NCBI GenBank assembly: GCA_028564675.1
Contig: JAOVVO010000041.1
Span: forward strand, 124,001-188,000
Origin: Onchocerca lupi
Taxonomy: Eukaryota > Nematoda > Chromadorea > Rhabditida > Onchocercidae
Direction of reading: 5' to 3'
DNA: 64,000 nucleotides
Below, piece by piece: positions 10,770 to 23,317 of the stretch. The position numbers and the translations under genes were made by a program. Every line of letters begins with the position of its first letter. The first letter of the stretch is position 1. The notes below the pieces were generated by a model, which saw nothing but the letters and a program-made list of their open reading frames with translations, was not told the origin of the DNA and searched no databases.

Positions 10770-13433
10770 TAGAAATTGTCCTATAAATCTTAACATTTGC
10801 AAAGTAATAAATTGTAGAATTGATTCGACATTCATTTTGAAGTTTGAACCGTCACATTCTACTTTCTGTTTCACACATTTAACTTTTTTGTGCAGAATAT
10901 TATTCCAACAAATAAACCGAATGCGGAACCGAAAAGGCCAAGTCGTCCGGTAAACATAACCCCATACTGTCAGCCACCACGAGATGTTTTGCGACCACAT
11001 CGATTGGTGGTAGAATGGTCTGCAGATAAACGTTCTTGGGCAGTCGGCATTTATGTTGTAAAAAGACTTACTTCCGATATATTGCTGTAAGATTTTTGCT
11101 TTGCTATTTGCATATAATATTTGGGGAAAAAAAGTAAATTCTTTCATTGCAGATTAAATGTGTCAGGTTCCCCAAAAGTAAATGTTTTTATCATCTGATT
11201 TGAATGCTGCAAATGAGTTGATTTATTCTCAATACTTAGTAAATACTTGATAATTTAGGATGGAAGATTTATAATTTTCTCTGTTTTCAGTGAGCGTCTA
11301 TTAGCCAATCTCGCTACTCGTCGTGATGCTGAAGAAACAAAACGTATGATTAGAAGTCGTTTATCTGGCGACGATGATGCTATACAAATGGAAACATTGA
11401 AGATATCTTTGTTGTGCCCTGTAAGTATATCTTTTTTCTCAACGGCTATTTGTTTATGAATTTATATAATGAGTCTGATCCATCGTCATTTGATAAGGTG
11501 TTTGAAATGCTCATCTCAAATCTCATTTCTTCCTCAAATCGCATTTTAAACTTTTCCCAGAGTCCTTCGATATACATTGTAAATACTCTAATTTCTTGCA
11601 TAAGAACATAAGAGTTACTAACCAAAAAATACAGTAAGTATTAAAAAGCTTTCAGATTTTAAAAATGCTACAACATTCTATTTAAAGCTATTGAATATGA
11701 CAGCAATATAGTAGTGTTTTTTTTTTTTTTATATGAAAAAAACAGGCAAATAATGAACATAGTCTCGTCTGCCATGAGTTTCAAATTACTTATAAGGGAT
11801 TGTATTACAATTCTTTTAAGTCATTCTGGAAGATTTCTTTTTTTTCATTGCCCATCATTGTTAGATATTAATTATTCATATAGGTTGAAATTGTCTACCA
11901 AAAAAAGAAATGGATTGTTTTCAAATTTTTTGAAGCTTGGAAAAACGCGAATGCTGATACCGGTCAAGTCATATGATTGCACACACTTGCAATGTTTCGA
12001 TTTATCAAATTTTTTGAAGATGAATGAAAAACGGCCTACTTGGAAATGTGCTGTTTGTAATAATGGTGCACCTTATAAGAAACTAATGATTGATGGGTAT
12101 ATTGCATTTTTATCAAACTATATTAGGTTAAGAGACTAAAAAAAAGTTTTTTTTTTCTAAATGAATTACTTACATTGTTGGGTTACTTGTTCTAGAAGCT
12201 TAATTTCAATTCATTTAAATAAGAAAAGTATAGATGATATTCTAATTTTAACTGTAACTTGCTTTATTTATTGTTTTCAGTTGAGGAATTTGATAAGGAT
12301 TTTTAATATGGGATTGGAATTTGTGCAAGTTTCAGCTATTTCGAAAAAGTTCTGAAAGATACAACTTCGAACATCACAGAAGTTGAATTGTTGCATGATG
12401 GTGATTGGTGTCCAATTAATGAAGAAGATAAATCTGTTTCTGATAACGAAGAAGAAATAAGCTCTTCGAACGATTCAAAAAGTCACGCTCAAAGTGTTAA
12501 AAACAATGTATTAAATAATGGTAATCGAATGAATGCAGCTATGGATGATGATATCATAATTCTAGATAGTGACGACGATAATGAGGTTCTAATCTTTTTT
12601 TTTTTTCAGTTCCTAATAATTGAGAGTTCCTTTTGCATCTTTGTAACTCTTTAAAAATGAAGAATTCGCAACACCTAGCTCATCTCGATAATTATTTATA
12701 TCATGATCTTAAAGCAAGTTAAGAAAATAGTGTGCTTGTTTTAATGAAATAAGTTTAGATGTTTGATTGCTATAAGTCTAACGTTTGTGTTTGGTTTCCC
12801 TCCTGTGTATAGTATTTCTGCCAAGATAAATTTTTATTTGTTTATTTTGCTTATTACTAGGAAAGCCTGATTGAACAAAATAAAGCATGATACTTCAAAT
12901 TTTTTTAGGTTCTACAACAACTGTCGTCTCAAAATTCTATGAATAGAGCTCAAAAACGAAACATTACACCTTCAGTTGTATGCATTGATCTTGATGACAG
13001 TGATCCAGTGGACCTGTCACCGCATTCATACCAGGCATCTCGTATATCCTCTGCTCCTTTATCATTTAGTAATAGCACATCAATGATCACATCTACATCA
13101 TCAGCATCAACAACTGGTACAGTGATAACAATTGGAGGTTCTACTCAGATTAGTGCCACTCGTCCTGTTATGCACTACTCACAACAGCAGCAGTCACCAC
13201 ATCCAAATCAGTCAATGCCATATTTTCCAAATCCTGCGGTATCGCTGGTACCACCACCTGATGCTGTAATAGCAGGTACTAATAATACTAATTACTTTCA
13301 TTCTTTCGAACAGCCATATCCTTACTATCAACAAGACTTCAATACTCGTTTGATTGCTGAAGAATTACGACAGTTTATGGCCAATATTCAGCAATCAACA
13401 AGTGCACCTAATTTTCCTAGATATTCGTCATAA
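8298..13433 (+). CDS. gei-17: PIAS/Siz-type SUMO E3 ligase
   Basis: Nuclear E3 that promotes transfer of SUMO from UBC-9 to chromatin and transcription proteins. Ten exons: 8298-8336, 9666-9760, 9973-10260, 10303-10464, 10548-10680, 10896-11086, 11291-11420, 11936-12096, 12336-12585, 12909-13433. Phases close to 657 aa. Domains: SAP at about 12-50 (FRVNELHILLSSF...KKTELVQR); PINIT region from ADLPFYDK to about 345 (RPSRPVNITPY, VVEWSADKRSW, YVVKRLTSDILL); SP-RING at about 347-400 with C361, H363, C366, C384 and C387 (CTHLQCFD, PTWKCAVC); then HDGDWCPI. Two acidic SUMO-interaction motifs follow: DDDIIILDSDDD (473-476 core) and VVCIDLDDSD (506-511). A Ser/Thr/Gln-rich tail ends the protein. Intron 3 is only 42 nt, and intron 5 contains a 59-nt T run. 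Exon 1 (MAAANRAELEALE) is inferred from its phase and good donor. Confidence 0.95.
10710..10768. repeat. Poly(T) run of 59 nt in gei-17 intron 5
   Basis: 59 consecutive T on the sense strand of gei-17, between exon 5 (ends 10680) and exon 6 (starts 10896). It is the longest homopolymer in the window. Its true length is likely to vary between reads. Confidence 0.95.
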
Positions 13434-16400
13434 TTGATTTGATGACTTGCTGTCTGGGTTGATTGAATCTGTTTTAATTTCTTGTGAATTTACTTGGAGA
13501 TTTGTCTGCAGAATTATTTTCGAAATTTGCATGAACCTCTGCAGACCGAAATTAAGATTATAGATTTACTAATTTCGATCGGCAGAGGACAGCAGTTTCA
13601 ATTTTTTACAGTTTCAATCTCTATTTTTATGTTTCAAATATGTTTTTAAGATTTTTAGAGCCTTTTTTGTTTTCGCGCCATAGTTTGCTACAGCTGTGTG
13701 ATTTTCTTTGCCTAGAAGGAAATAGTTTCTGTGGATGTAGTTCTGAGTACTTTCATACTTTCCATTCTCTTCACTTTAATAAACGGAAGAATAAATCAGA
13801 GACAAGACTTGATTTTAGAAGAATCACGCTAATTGTTTTTGTCATGCTTACCGGTGATTCCATGTGAATAATATTTTTGAAAGTAAGTTTTATTTATACA
13901 GAGATTTAGAATTCATTATAATTTATGGGAATATTTTTATGATTCTCAGTAAGCTATTTCATAGAACTCATTTAAGCAATAAGCATGCAAGTTTTGGATG
14001 CAAACTACAACGAATTCTACTCATCTTCAGAATTTCAGAGATTCATTCCTACAAGGAAATCATTTGAATATATTGAATCTTTATTTAATATTCAGGTTCA
14101 TTTCTGCACATATAGAGATCTACAGAGAAGAAAAGTCAAATGTAAAAATATATTTTAAAATGCTGTATGTTATCCTTGCTCTTCAAATGTAATCAAGTGT
14201 CAGTAGGAACGTAATTGTGATCGTGATAGCCAACATTACAGCTTCGGTATGGTGTTCATTTAGAAACACCATTCAAAAGCACACGATTATTGATTAATAG
14301 ACTCTCGAAAAGGGACAAAGTTGAATTTTTTCCCAGATCTTTCATTTCGTTTATTTTAGCATGCAGGTTCCAAATATTATAATGATATCCTTGACGTTCT
14401 GTTACTGTGCTTGTTCTTGAAATTTATAATTAGCAATTGCTTTGTTGGAAATTTTGCGGACACAAATTGTATGAGGTGAAAATCGTGCCTAAACCATAGT
14501 TTTGTAGTTGATTAACGGATACTGGATCCGTTTAAAGTATATATAGAAACGAATCAAATTCGCACGAAAGATTTATCCAATGGCGTTTAAGAATAGGAAA
14601 ATAGAAATGTCTGGGACAGCACTGTCAAATTCTTTTCAGCTTTGATTATGTCAGTGCATGCTTGTTCGAATATCATCTGCTTATATCGATCTATATGCGC
14701 TATTGTGAACATTTTATCTTGTTCAATTCATTTATCAGTTTTGTCATGAAAATTTGTGTCCGCAATGTCATCTGAAGGCAACATTTAAATATGCAGATCC
14801 AATTGAGAAAGTATTATTCAGAATATTCTAGTTTGATGAGTGATTCACATATCTGACTTCCTCCTTCAGAAGATATCTGCAATCGAACTGTTTTTATCCA
14901 TTACTTATTTAAGTTCATAAGTTATGTGCAAGTTCATTAATTTTTTTTTGTGTACAAGTTCATTATGTGTAAGTTCACTAACTTTTTAAGAAAAAATCGA
15001 ATAAAATAACTGATCCTCTCGATGACTAATAACTAATATAATGTTCCTTATTTAAAGTATGTATACATGAAAACTTACCTGATTTTTATTTGTTACAAAA
15101 GTAGATTAGGTGCATGATAATTAGGGCGAATTTTTGGTTAATATGCAAATATTCAGTACTTATTTGACAAACGTGAATCTCTTTATATATGCTGTGAGAT
15201 TAATCAAACAATCAAAAAGTTTTTTTTTGATTTTTTCCAATAATGGAAAAAAGTTTTTGGTTATATTTGACTTTTATTAACTCAGTCTTTATCAGCCAAA
15301 TGAAAAAATATAAGTCAAATATTCTTTTTTTGCTTTATTCTTACATTCTTTTCTCATTTTTGTGTCCAGTACTGAGAATTACAGTCTTTATATTTCCAAA
15401 CTTTTTAAACATGTTTTACAAATATATAGATACATGGTGAATGCGGCACGATGAGGACGCATATACAATCACATTTGCGCTTTTCAAAATGCAAAGAAAG
15501 CAATATTGCGATTAACTTTTTCAATTACCGCCATAAGTTGACTTTTCAGCTTACTGTAGTATCTTAAAAGATGAATACTTAAATATAGGAATATTGCTGT
15601 AGGATATGGGGATATGGGGTATCTTGCATTTTCCTTCCTCAAGACTATTCAACATTACAAAGTAAAACATTAAATAAGTAGGAACAAAAAAATTGGATGG
15701 CTTATTGGATGTTGTAAATTATTTTCTAAAAGTCAAACAGTAAAATTTTTAGTGCCAGGCTTTTAGGGATATCTAAGAAAATTTGAACAATCTTTCGATG
15801 TCTTATAAGAATTTTAAAAAAATGAACAAATTAGAAAAAAGGCAACAACGATACATCGCTTTTTTTTGGTAATCGCTATTGCATGTCCCGTGATATTACA
15901 TTGGCAGAATGACTAGGAAAATGGAAACACAATATATTACGATGACCTGTGTAAACTATATTTGCAGCAAAGAGATAATTCAAATAAAAAATAACGCTGT
16001 TTAATAAATCATATATGATTTTTCTAAAGGGAAATATAAATAATTAATTTTTTTAAATAAAAACCAGTCAATTTTGCTTCATCACAACATTTTATGCGAT
16101 GCTACCAGGCTCAAGTTTATTGACCAGCTTGTGAAAGCAAATTAAGGCCTTTCTTGGCTATGAATGCACTGCCTGTCAAAACTTTCAATCGGAAGGAAAG
16201 GAGATATTCAACAATTACGGAAAACTTTCTTGGCCGTTTTTTTTTGCAACTTTTCTAAACGAATCTTTCCAATGAATAGTCTGGAAAAACTACTTGCAAG
16301 ATGTTATTTCTAATAATTCTGCAGAGCAAAGATTTTTCATTATATTTGCAAAAACAGAAGATATTTCGAGCCAATAAATGCTAATTAGAGATTGGAATTA

Positions 16401-17410
16401 AAAAAATAAAATTCCAAGAAAATTAAAAAATCTGACACTTTAATTAGATAGATGTGTAATTCATAGTTTATTTTCTCTTCTTTCCTAACTTTTGAATATA
16501 TTATGGGATAATAAATACCGCATGCAATGTCCGATAAGAATGAGGAATTCAGAAGATAGAATGGATTATTGAGATTCCGAATTTAAGCAGAAGAAGATTC
16601 TCTGTTGAAGGATATAATTTTATTAAAAAGTCTCAGAAAAGTGATGAGGAACTTCATACATAATTCTTCATGGTTCCTATAATTATCAGTAATTAGATCC
16701 TTCAGGATTGTATGAATGTAACTTTGCTATTTATACTGCTTTAAAATGTTTTAAAATATTTTTTTCTCTTTATCAATGGAAATGAAGAGAATTCGTTCTT
16801 AAAAACTATATATATATATAAACAAAAATCTGAGTGAGAAAGATAATTAGCGAAAAGATCTTTTATGAAGAAAAACATGAATTGCTCGCGGCCCGTTTAA
16901 AATGTATGAATTACAAAGACAGTCTGAGCGTAGAAAGTTGAATTAAGAAAACAATAGGCAAACTGTTCAAATCACCAGGATGACGATAAAGCACGTGTAA
17001 AAAAAGAATTATTTCAATTACAACAAAACTAGATAATACAATATTCAATATAGAATCAAATCGGTCTTTCTCAAAAACGAATCGCCCCAGCTGTTGAAAC
17101 AGTTACATTTGAAATAATTACAAAGCAATGAAATAAATTCGGAACTTATGAACAGAAACTTGAAAATTATTTATTGGTTGGGCATATTTCAGCTACTTCA
17201 AAATTGTCGTGGATTCAGTTAGTGTTTTAACTTCTGAATTTTGGTACTCTATCTAAATATGATCGACTAAACAAAAATAACGAATTTGCATACGAAAGAA
17301 ACTCTACCTATTAATATCCATTTTCCTTAAAAATAGGAAGAACCGAATGTTAGTTAAGATTTCTTGAAATGACAATTTCAACCAATCAATGGGATATGCA
17401 TATACAAATA
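13434..17410. other. Convergent intergenic region gei-17/mef-2
   Basis: About 4 kb of AT-rich DNA between the two 3' ends. It should contain both 3' untranslated regions. It holds an imperfect inverted repeat at 13536-13588 and no convincing coding exon. The short open frames present are low-complexity and lack similarity to anything known to me. Confidence 0.55.
13536..13588. repeat. Imperfect 19-bp inverted repeat after gei-17
   Basis: CCTCTGCAGACCGAAATTA (13536-13554) pairs with 13570-13588 at 17 of 19 positions around a 15-nt loop. It starts about 100 bp after the gei-17 stop codon, so it probably lies in the 3' untranslated region, where it would fold as a stem-loop. Confidence 0.8.
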
Positions 17411-18770
17411 TCATGTTATCGGCTGAGCCTGCCAACCGTCAATTCGTGTTCTTTTTTCTGGCGGTGAATTGGGCTCATCTTTGATGTAAGATTTTGGTTG
17501 CATGGCCAACCAAGAGGAGGTATTGAAACCTGCAACACTTAGATGCTGCTGCTGTTCCTGGTTCAAATTAGTTGAACAGGTTCGTGGACCTGTGCCTGAG
17601 GTCCGCCTCAAATCGGAAGATACAGAATGACTTCGAGTTACGACGGCAGTTTCAGAATGCGCAAGTTGTAGCTGCATATCACGCTGTGTTGGCTGAGTGA
17701 TATTGATGTGCTGCTCGCAAGAAATTGGACTACCGACACAATTTCCACTATTACTGGCTGTTACAACGATCGCAGATCGTGGACTGGAGGAGCAATCGGT
17801 ATAATTCAGGAATGAGCTTGTCGACGGGAAATTTAACTGATGCGTTTTAATTGGCTCCATTTGTTGTGATCGATTCAAAGAGGAAGCGGTTGAATCTTGG
17901 GATCCATTGTAGGAAACGACTGGATGAGAGAGGAATACATTTGAGTTGAAAATCTGCTGTGCTATATTGGTGACACCGTTGAAATCCATATTAGACGTAT
18001 TGTTGGAGCCAGATACAATAGTTGGCGCAACACTGTTCGATGAAGTTCCGTTTAGCAGGTTCGGGGTTGAAGGACCCGGGGAATCTTCATCCGATTCGAC
18101 TCCGCCTGATTTGCTTTCTTTTCTTTGCAGAGCCTCCATGATATCGGCATTCGTTCGACTTTCATGCGGTTCATTATATTCGGTATATTTCAGAAGAACT
18201 TTATCCATATCAGTGCTAGCATACTGGAACAATTTATTTGTTGAATTGAAGATAATGAGGGCTATTTCACAATCGCACAACACTGATAATTCGTAGGCCT
18301 TTTTCATTAATCCAAATTTTCTTTTGGTGAACGTCACCTGCAAGGAGACAAAATGGTAATTTTGAATAATCGAATTCAAATATTTACATTTTTCATCTGA
18401 TGTTGAAAAATATTCAAAATAAGCAGATTCTGAATCATGGTGACAATAAATGCATCTACTTAGGAAAGTCTATGTGTCCTATTAAAAAAATCTGTGGGAA
18501 ATAAAACATGGATTATGAAATCAAAAAAAAAAAGAAAATATAAAAAGGAGGTATATTTTCCTAATTCAGTCTTCAATAAGTTGGTTGGCACTTTTAAGGT
18601 TTGAAATATAACATCCACACGGCTTTAAGGAGCTACAAGTCTACGAAGTCTTAATGCTTTCATAAAATAAATAATTCGAAAAAAAAAAAAAACAAAAAAA
18701 AAAATCGAAAGTAAACCTGTCGATTACGTTCATCTTGAATCCTTGTAATTTGAATTTTTTTACGTCCCAT
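17411..18770 (-). CDS. mef-2: MEF2-family MADS-box transcription factor
   Basis: Nuclear DNA-binding factor that recognises A/T-rich MEF2 sites as a dimer. Exon 1 is 18770-18717 (MGRKKIQITRIQDERNRQ) and exon 2 is 18337-17411, with a 379-bp intron. The model gives 326 aa. The MADS box (about 1-57) and MEF2 domain (about 58-86) are almost invariant: VTFTKRKFGLMKKAYEL, SVLCDCEIALIIFNS, KLFQYASTDMDKVLLKYTEY, NEPHESRTNADI. The rest is Ser/Thr/Asn/Gln-rich, as in other transactivation regions. Near the C-terminus SYIKDEPNSPPEKRTRIDGW contains I-K-D-E-P-N-S-P, a phosphorylation-dependent sumoylation motif (K304, S309) followed by a basic patch, as in vertebrate MEF2. Length is close to C. elegans MEF-2. 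The intron splits the MADS box after codon 18. Confidence 0.96.
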
Positions 18771-20895
18771 ACTGACTATAGCCAAATTTTTCAATAGCAA
18801 TTTAATTCAGAGTTCCAATATGTTGAAAGAAGAGCGATAATCAGCAGTAAATCATTAAAGAATAGCTTCTTTGTTGCGAAACGACTTGCACCTGCAAAAG
18901 CCTTTTAAGCAATTCAATTTAATACTAGGTCCGCTTCATTGTTCTGATATCTTCAAAATCAATTCAGAATAAAAGTTAAATCGGTTGGAAGTCTCCGATC
19001 TTCGCAGCAATAACTCCTAGATCTCATAGCTCAATTCTTCTAACAAATGCTACAGAAACAGATGAAGAACACCACTTCCTCTAGACTGTTTCTTTTAAAT
19101 ATCGACAATGGTATAAAACTTAAGCTATCCGGCGATCCTTCGTCGTGAAATTTTTTAATCCTATCCATATCATAAATTGACCGTATAAGAAGCATAGGAG
19201 ATATCAATCAAATGAAAACATGAACTGAGAGATAATGGCATACTGCACTTCTGAAGCTTTTAATCGGAAACAATAGAGAGAGTTACACAGTTTGAATCAG
19301 TTGCTCTGCTAATCTTCAAAAGTGCAGTTCATATTTTCTGCCGGAACATCTATCTATCCTATTTTACGTCAATACTGTGTCCATCCCTTTCCATCATATA
19401 ATTAATCTATAGAAGCGGATGTCAAGTTTCTCGCTGCTTCATAATTCTTGTTTCTAAAATTTTTCGCACTGAAATATATCAGCTTTTTTCATAGCATTAA
19501 CAGTATTAAAATCAATGGACAAAAGTCTTAGTCAACAGTTCTTATCTTATGATCGAATTAAACGCTTATGCAAATTAGATTCAATTTGTAAGACATTATA
19601 AAAGTTTTGAAGTTGAAAATAAAGATGATAGAAAAAGTAATGAATGATTATGAAAGAATCATTATTCAAGCAGAAGGTTTTTTCGAAGCCAATTTCTGAT
19701 AATCTTTTGATAATCAGAAAGATTGCTATTAAATAACAAAAGCAATGCAATTATGATAATTGAGCAGAAATGATGTGCGTTAGTAACTACAAAGAATGAT
19801 ATGACCTTTGTGAGTAAAAATGGAAAAATAAAGATATGTAACAAAAAGCAATTGATAAATAGTGTCCTCAGATATATTAGCAAGATGGAAAGAAAGAGTT
19901 TTGGAGATAGCTAATATGGATGCTACTGAAAATTTCACAGCAGTAAAAATTCAAAACTAAACTATAACTTTAGTAGAAAGAAGCAGCAACTAATGACAAC
20001 AAAAACTTCAAATATTAAAGATTAAAAACTATATGGAAACAACAACGACATCAATAATGTCAATAATAAAATAGTTAATATTAATATTTTTGTTATTAGA
20101 AAGATGCACAAAATTTGTGCGACACTTTTGCAAAATAAATCAAAGAAAAAACTGCAACATGATTCCACTTACTAACTGCAAATAATTTGAAAACAATGAA
20201 TTCATTCCGATAAAGAATCAAATTATATTGCAAAAAAAGAGAAAGAACTAATTCTTCCATTACAATGAAGCATTTACTTCCGAAGTTCCACATAACTATG
20301 ATTAGAAAAGTAGACTGCTGCGAATCTGACCAAGAATGATAATTCTGATAAAAATGAATGAAGATGGACGAATATTTAAAGCTCTGTATATCCATATAAT
20401 AATACCATCGTGACAATATCAAATGTAGTTCCACTAATAAAAATAAGGTTCTAGTCCTCTCATACGATGAGTTGTGCAAAAAATTCCTACTGTTCGATTA
20501 CAGAAACAATAGAATGTGTTTTCATGTTTCTAAAACTATAAATTATAGAAAAGACTCTTCTTACTTTTCCATCGATTATCAATTTTATTATTTTTAAGTA
20601 AGATGCATGGGCATATTAAATAAGCGATCATACGAATTCTTTTTTCAATAGATGGAATCATTTAAAAAGTTCGACATAGATAAAATCATAAACTATGCAG
20701 AAACTTCAAATAAAAATAATACTGAAAGGTCAAGATTTGGTAATTTAGCTCTCGGCAAGATTAAAATTAATGAGCCGTTAGTTGAAAATTGTGAAACTTC
20801 CATAGAACGCGAGCATCAATGACAGATATTGTTAGCATTATACCTTTCCAATAGTCGCTTAAAATGTTCAGACAAGCATGCAATAGTTTAGGAAA

Positions 20896-20903
20896 TGACG
20901 TCA
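20896..20903. promoter_or_regulatory. CRE-like palindrome TGACGTCA
   Basis: A perfect full-length CREB/ATF consensus octamer about 2.1 kb upstream of the mef-2 start codon. Function is inferred from the motif alone. Confidence 0.35.
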
Positions 20904-21411
20904 ATCCTTCAATTTGCTTCAAACTTTTTTCCTACCTACTTTTTTCCTCTAAAATTTTCGTGAACTTGTTACTGCATTCTCATATCGCAGTTTTGCATCC
21001 ACCTTCTCGAAAGCTATCTGCTTACATCAGCTAATAGCTGATAGAGTAACTCGTTGAAATCAATCTTTCATACATCACTTCTATCGATAGACTTTAATAC
21101 AAGAGCCTGAATTGATTTTATCATCAAAATTAATTAAAAATTATTTCGCAAAAAATAACTGCATTGAAAATTGAACAGAAAATAAATCAATCACATGCCG
21201 GAGTACAAAGGATTTAGTATGAATAGAGAAAATCAAACAATGCTGCTGCCACCTATCATCATCGTACAGGTCAACAAGAATAATCAATCCATAAAGAATG
21301 CTATGAAAAGTACATTCCAATCTAGCAAGCTAACATACAAGATGAATAGATCAGGAGTACTACCTATAGCACACAGAAATAATATGCTAGGTGTATTTTC
21401 ATGTCGATAAC

Positions 21412-21438
21412 GATGATGATGATGATGATAATGTGTTT

Positions 21439-21476
<38 letters not shown>
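21412..21476. repeat. (GAT)n followed by (GT)n microsatellite
   Basis: Six GAT units, a short mixed spacer, then a run of GT dinucleotides from about 21444 to 21476. The open frames drawn here on both strands are repeat artefacts. Confidence 0.95.
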
Positions 21477-21483
<7 letters not shown>

Positions 21484-22022
21484 TATGTATAGATATGCAG
21501 CTAGGTTCGTAGTCTTTATCCATAATACTGATAGTACTATCAACAATATATCCAATCCAACTATCTCTTATCAATTTCAACGTGCTGACAAGTAACAGCT
21601 GAGCTGTAAAGCACAAATAAACCTGCATGGAAAGGTGATGAATGGAAAAGCTGGTAACTTTTTCTTCTTTCAAGTTCTTTTATACGAGATGAAATGACGC
21701 ACGCACGAATGATGGAGGAATGAGTAGCAATAGAAGTAAGAACTATCATGTGATGATTCTCGAGGATAGATGATGGATGGATGAATAAGATGCTCAAATG
21801 AGTCGTTCAATGTCAAGAGGAGAACGATGGCAAAAAGAGGAAGGAAGGGAATGAGGACAAGTTCTAGTGCAAGCTCAATTTCTTCTAAGAGTAAAACCGA
21901 AGCACGAAACTGATGGTGACATTTAGACATACACCTACAAGAGAACGATGCTGCAACATATGGCTTTTTAACAACTTTTTTTTTCAAATGGCTCATCAAG
22001 CATGCATGATGACCACATCAAA

Positions 22023-22040
22023 CATACACACACACACACA
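22023..22040. repeat. (CA)n microsatellite
   Basis: Short uninterrupted CA dinucleotide run. Confidence 0.9.
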
Positions 22041-22269
22041 TAAATATCTACTAAATTGCAGCACAACAAACTTGTCAATTCAATTCCCATAAACAGTTGC
22101 AATAATAAATTAATTGAGACAGATGCTGGCTAACTAACTATGGCCAACTCTTCTTAATCTTACCCTTTTCTTTCTTTCTACTATCCGCCAAGCAAGCGCA
22201 TCGATCAGCATTTACTGCACTTCTAATAGGAACTAACTTGAAGCATTCCCATCTTCAACGGATCCAAGC

Positions 22270-22346
22270 ATATACATACATATATATGTGCTAATTTACA
22301 TACATACATACATATATACATGCACACACATACATATACACATACA
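22270..22346. repeat. (TACA)n-type simple repeat
   Basis: Mixed TACA/TATA/CACA tandem units. A similar (TACA)n run occurs at 23557-23580. Confidence 0.9.
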
Positions 22347-22708
22347 AGGCCCATAAATATCCGCAGCCTACAACTTATGCACGTGATTCAAACAAGCAAT
22401 AAGAGACAAACATATATAGATCAAAGAAAAACCTAGTGACTCGCTAGGCTTTACCAATTTCTTCGTCACTCATAACAGCCTTGAAAAAAAAAATCAGCCC
22501 CATACTTTGGTGATCATCATACGTGAGATTTGTCACGTTCCCCACGTGTGCACTTGATGAATGTTAGTAAAATAGCTTTTTTTTTGAACCAATAAATGAC
22601 ATACATATATCAAATATTAAAGCAAGAGTGAAATAATGATGAACGAATTCCCTATCCAATGTCTAATTTTTCGAACATTTAATGAAAGTATAAAAGAGTA
22701 GGAATCAG

Positions 22709-22772
22709 GCATGCGCCATTTAATGTCTCGGTGAATGAGGCATTTGAGAATCAAAGCATGCGCCATTTAATG
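22709..22772. repeat. 17-bp direct repeat, 47-bp period
   Basis: GCATGCGCCATTTAATG occurs at 22709-22725 and again at 22756-22772 with no mismatch, in otherwise unrelated flanking sequence. Confidence 0.9.
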
Positions 22773-23293
22773 CTTCTTTGAATAAGCAAGAAATAAAATC
22801 ACAACAGTTAACATCATAAATCAGAGTTAGTTAACCTGAGAAAAAAAAGAAATGAGTTAACTTACTAATCTCCCCATTAATCAGTAAGACATTTTCCAGA
22901 GCATTCATTCATCCATTCTAAAGATCAAAAGATTTCACAGACAAAATCAAACGATCTCGTCAATTTTTTTTTTTTTTAATGAAAAAGTCATCAATGAAAT
23001 TAGATTCGGTGAAATTTATTGACGTGACGGAAATTGAGCAGCATTACATTACATAAGATAGGACATGATCATAATGAGCAATATTTCACCAAAATTGATA
23101 TAAATAATACGATCAAGACATTTTGTCTTCGGTCAATCCCAAACATGTAAAGTGAAAAAGTGATCATTGCCTGATCTAAGATTCATGGCAATTTGAGGAA
23201 CTGATTAACTTTTCTCCAATTAATAAAGGTGGCAAAGCATTAGCCATAGCAACTTCATAAATAATTACCTTCAGAGAAATGTAATTCTCCAGT

Positions 23294-23317
23294 CTTACGT
23301 CAATCTATTGACGTAAG
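23294..23317. promoter_or_regulatory. Perfect 24-nt palindrome with two CRE-like sites
   Basis: CTTACGTCAAT, two bases, then ATTGACGTAAG, an exact 11-bp inverted repeat. Each arm contains TTACGTCA/TGACGTAA, a good CREB/ATF/bZIP-type site. TGACGTGA at about 23020 and TGACGTCG at about 23503 lie close by. Regulation of mef-2 or of the downstream gene is an inference. Confidence 0.5.

Noticed and set aside
10605..11147. 180-codon minus-strand frame with a long poly-Lys run
   Set aside because: It is the complement of gei-17 exons and of the 59-T tract, with no independent coding signal.
20096..20479. 127-codon minus-strand frame in the mef-2 upstream region
   Set aside because: No ATG at its start, composition like random AT-rich DNA, no motif or flanking splice pattern.
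21284..21999. Overlapping frames with poly-His/Thr or poly-Cys/Val
   Set aside because: Products of translated GT and GAT microsatellites.
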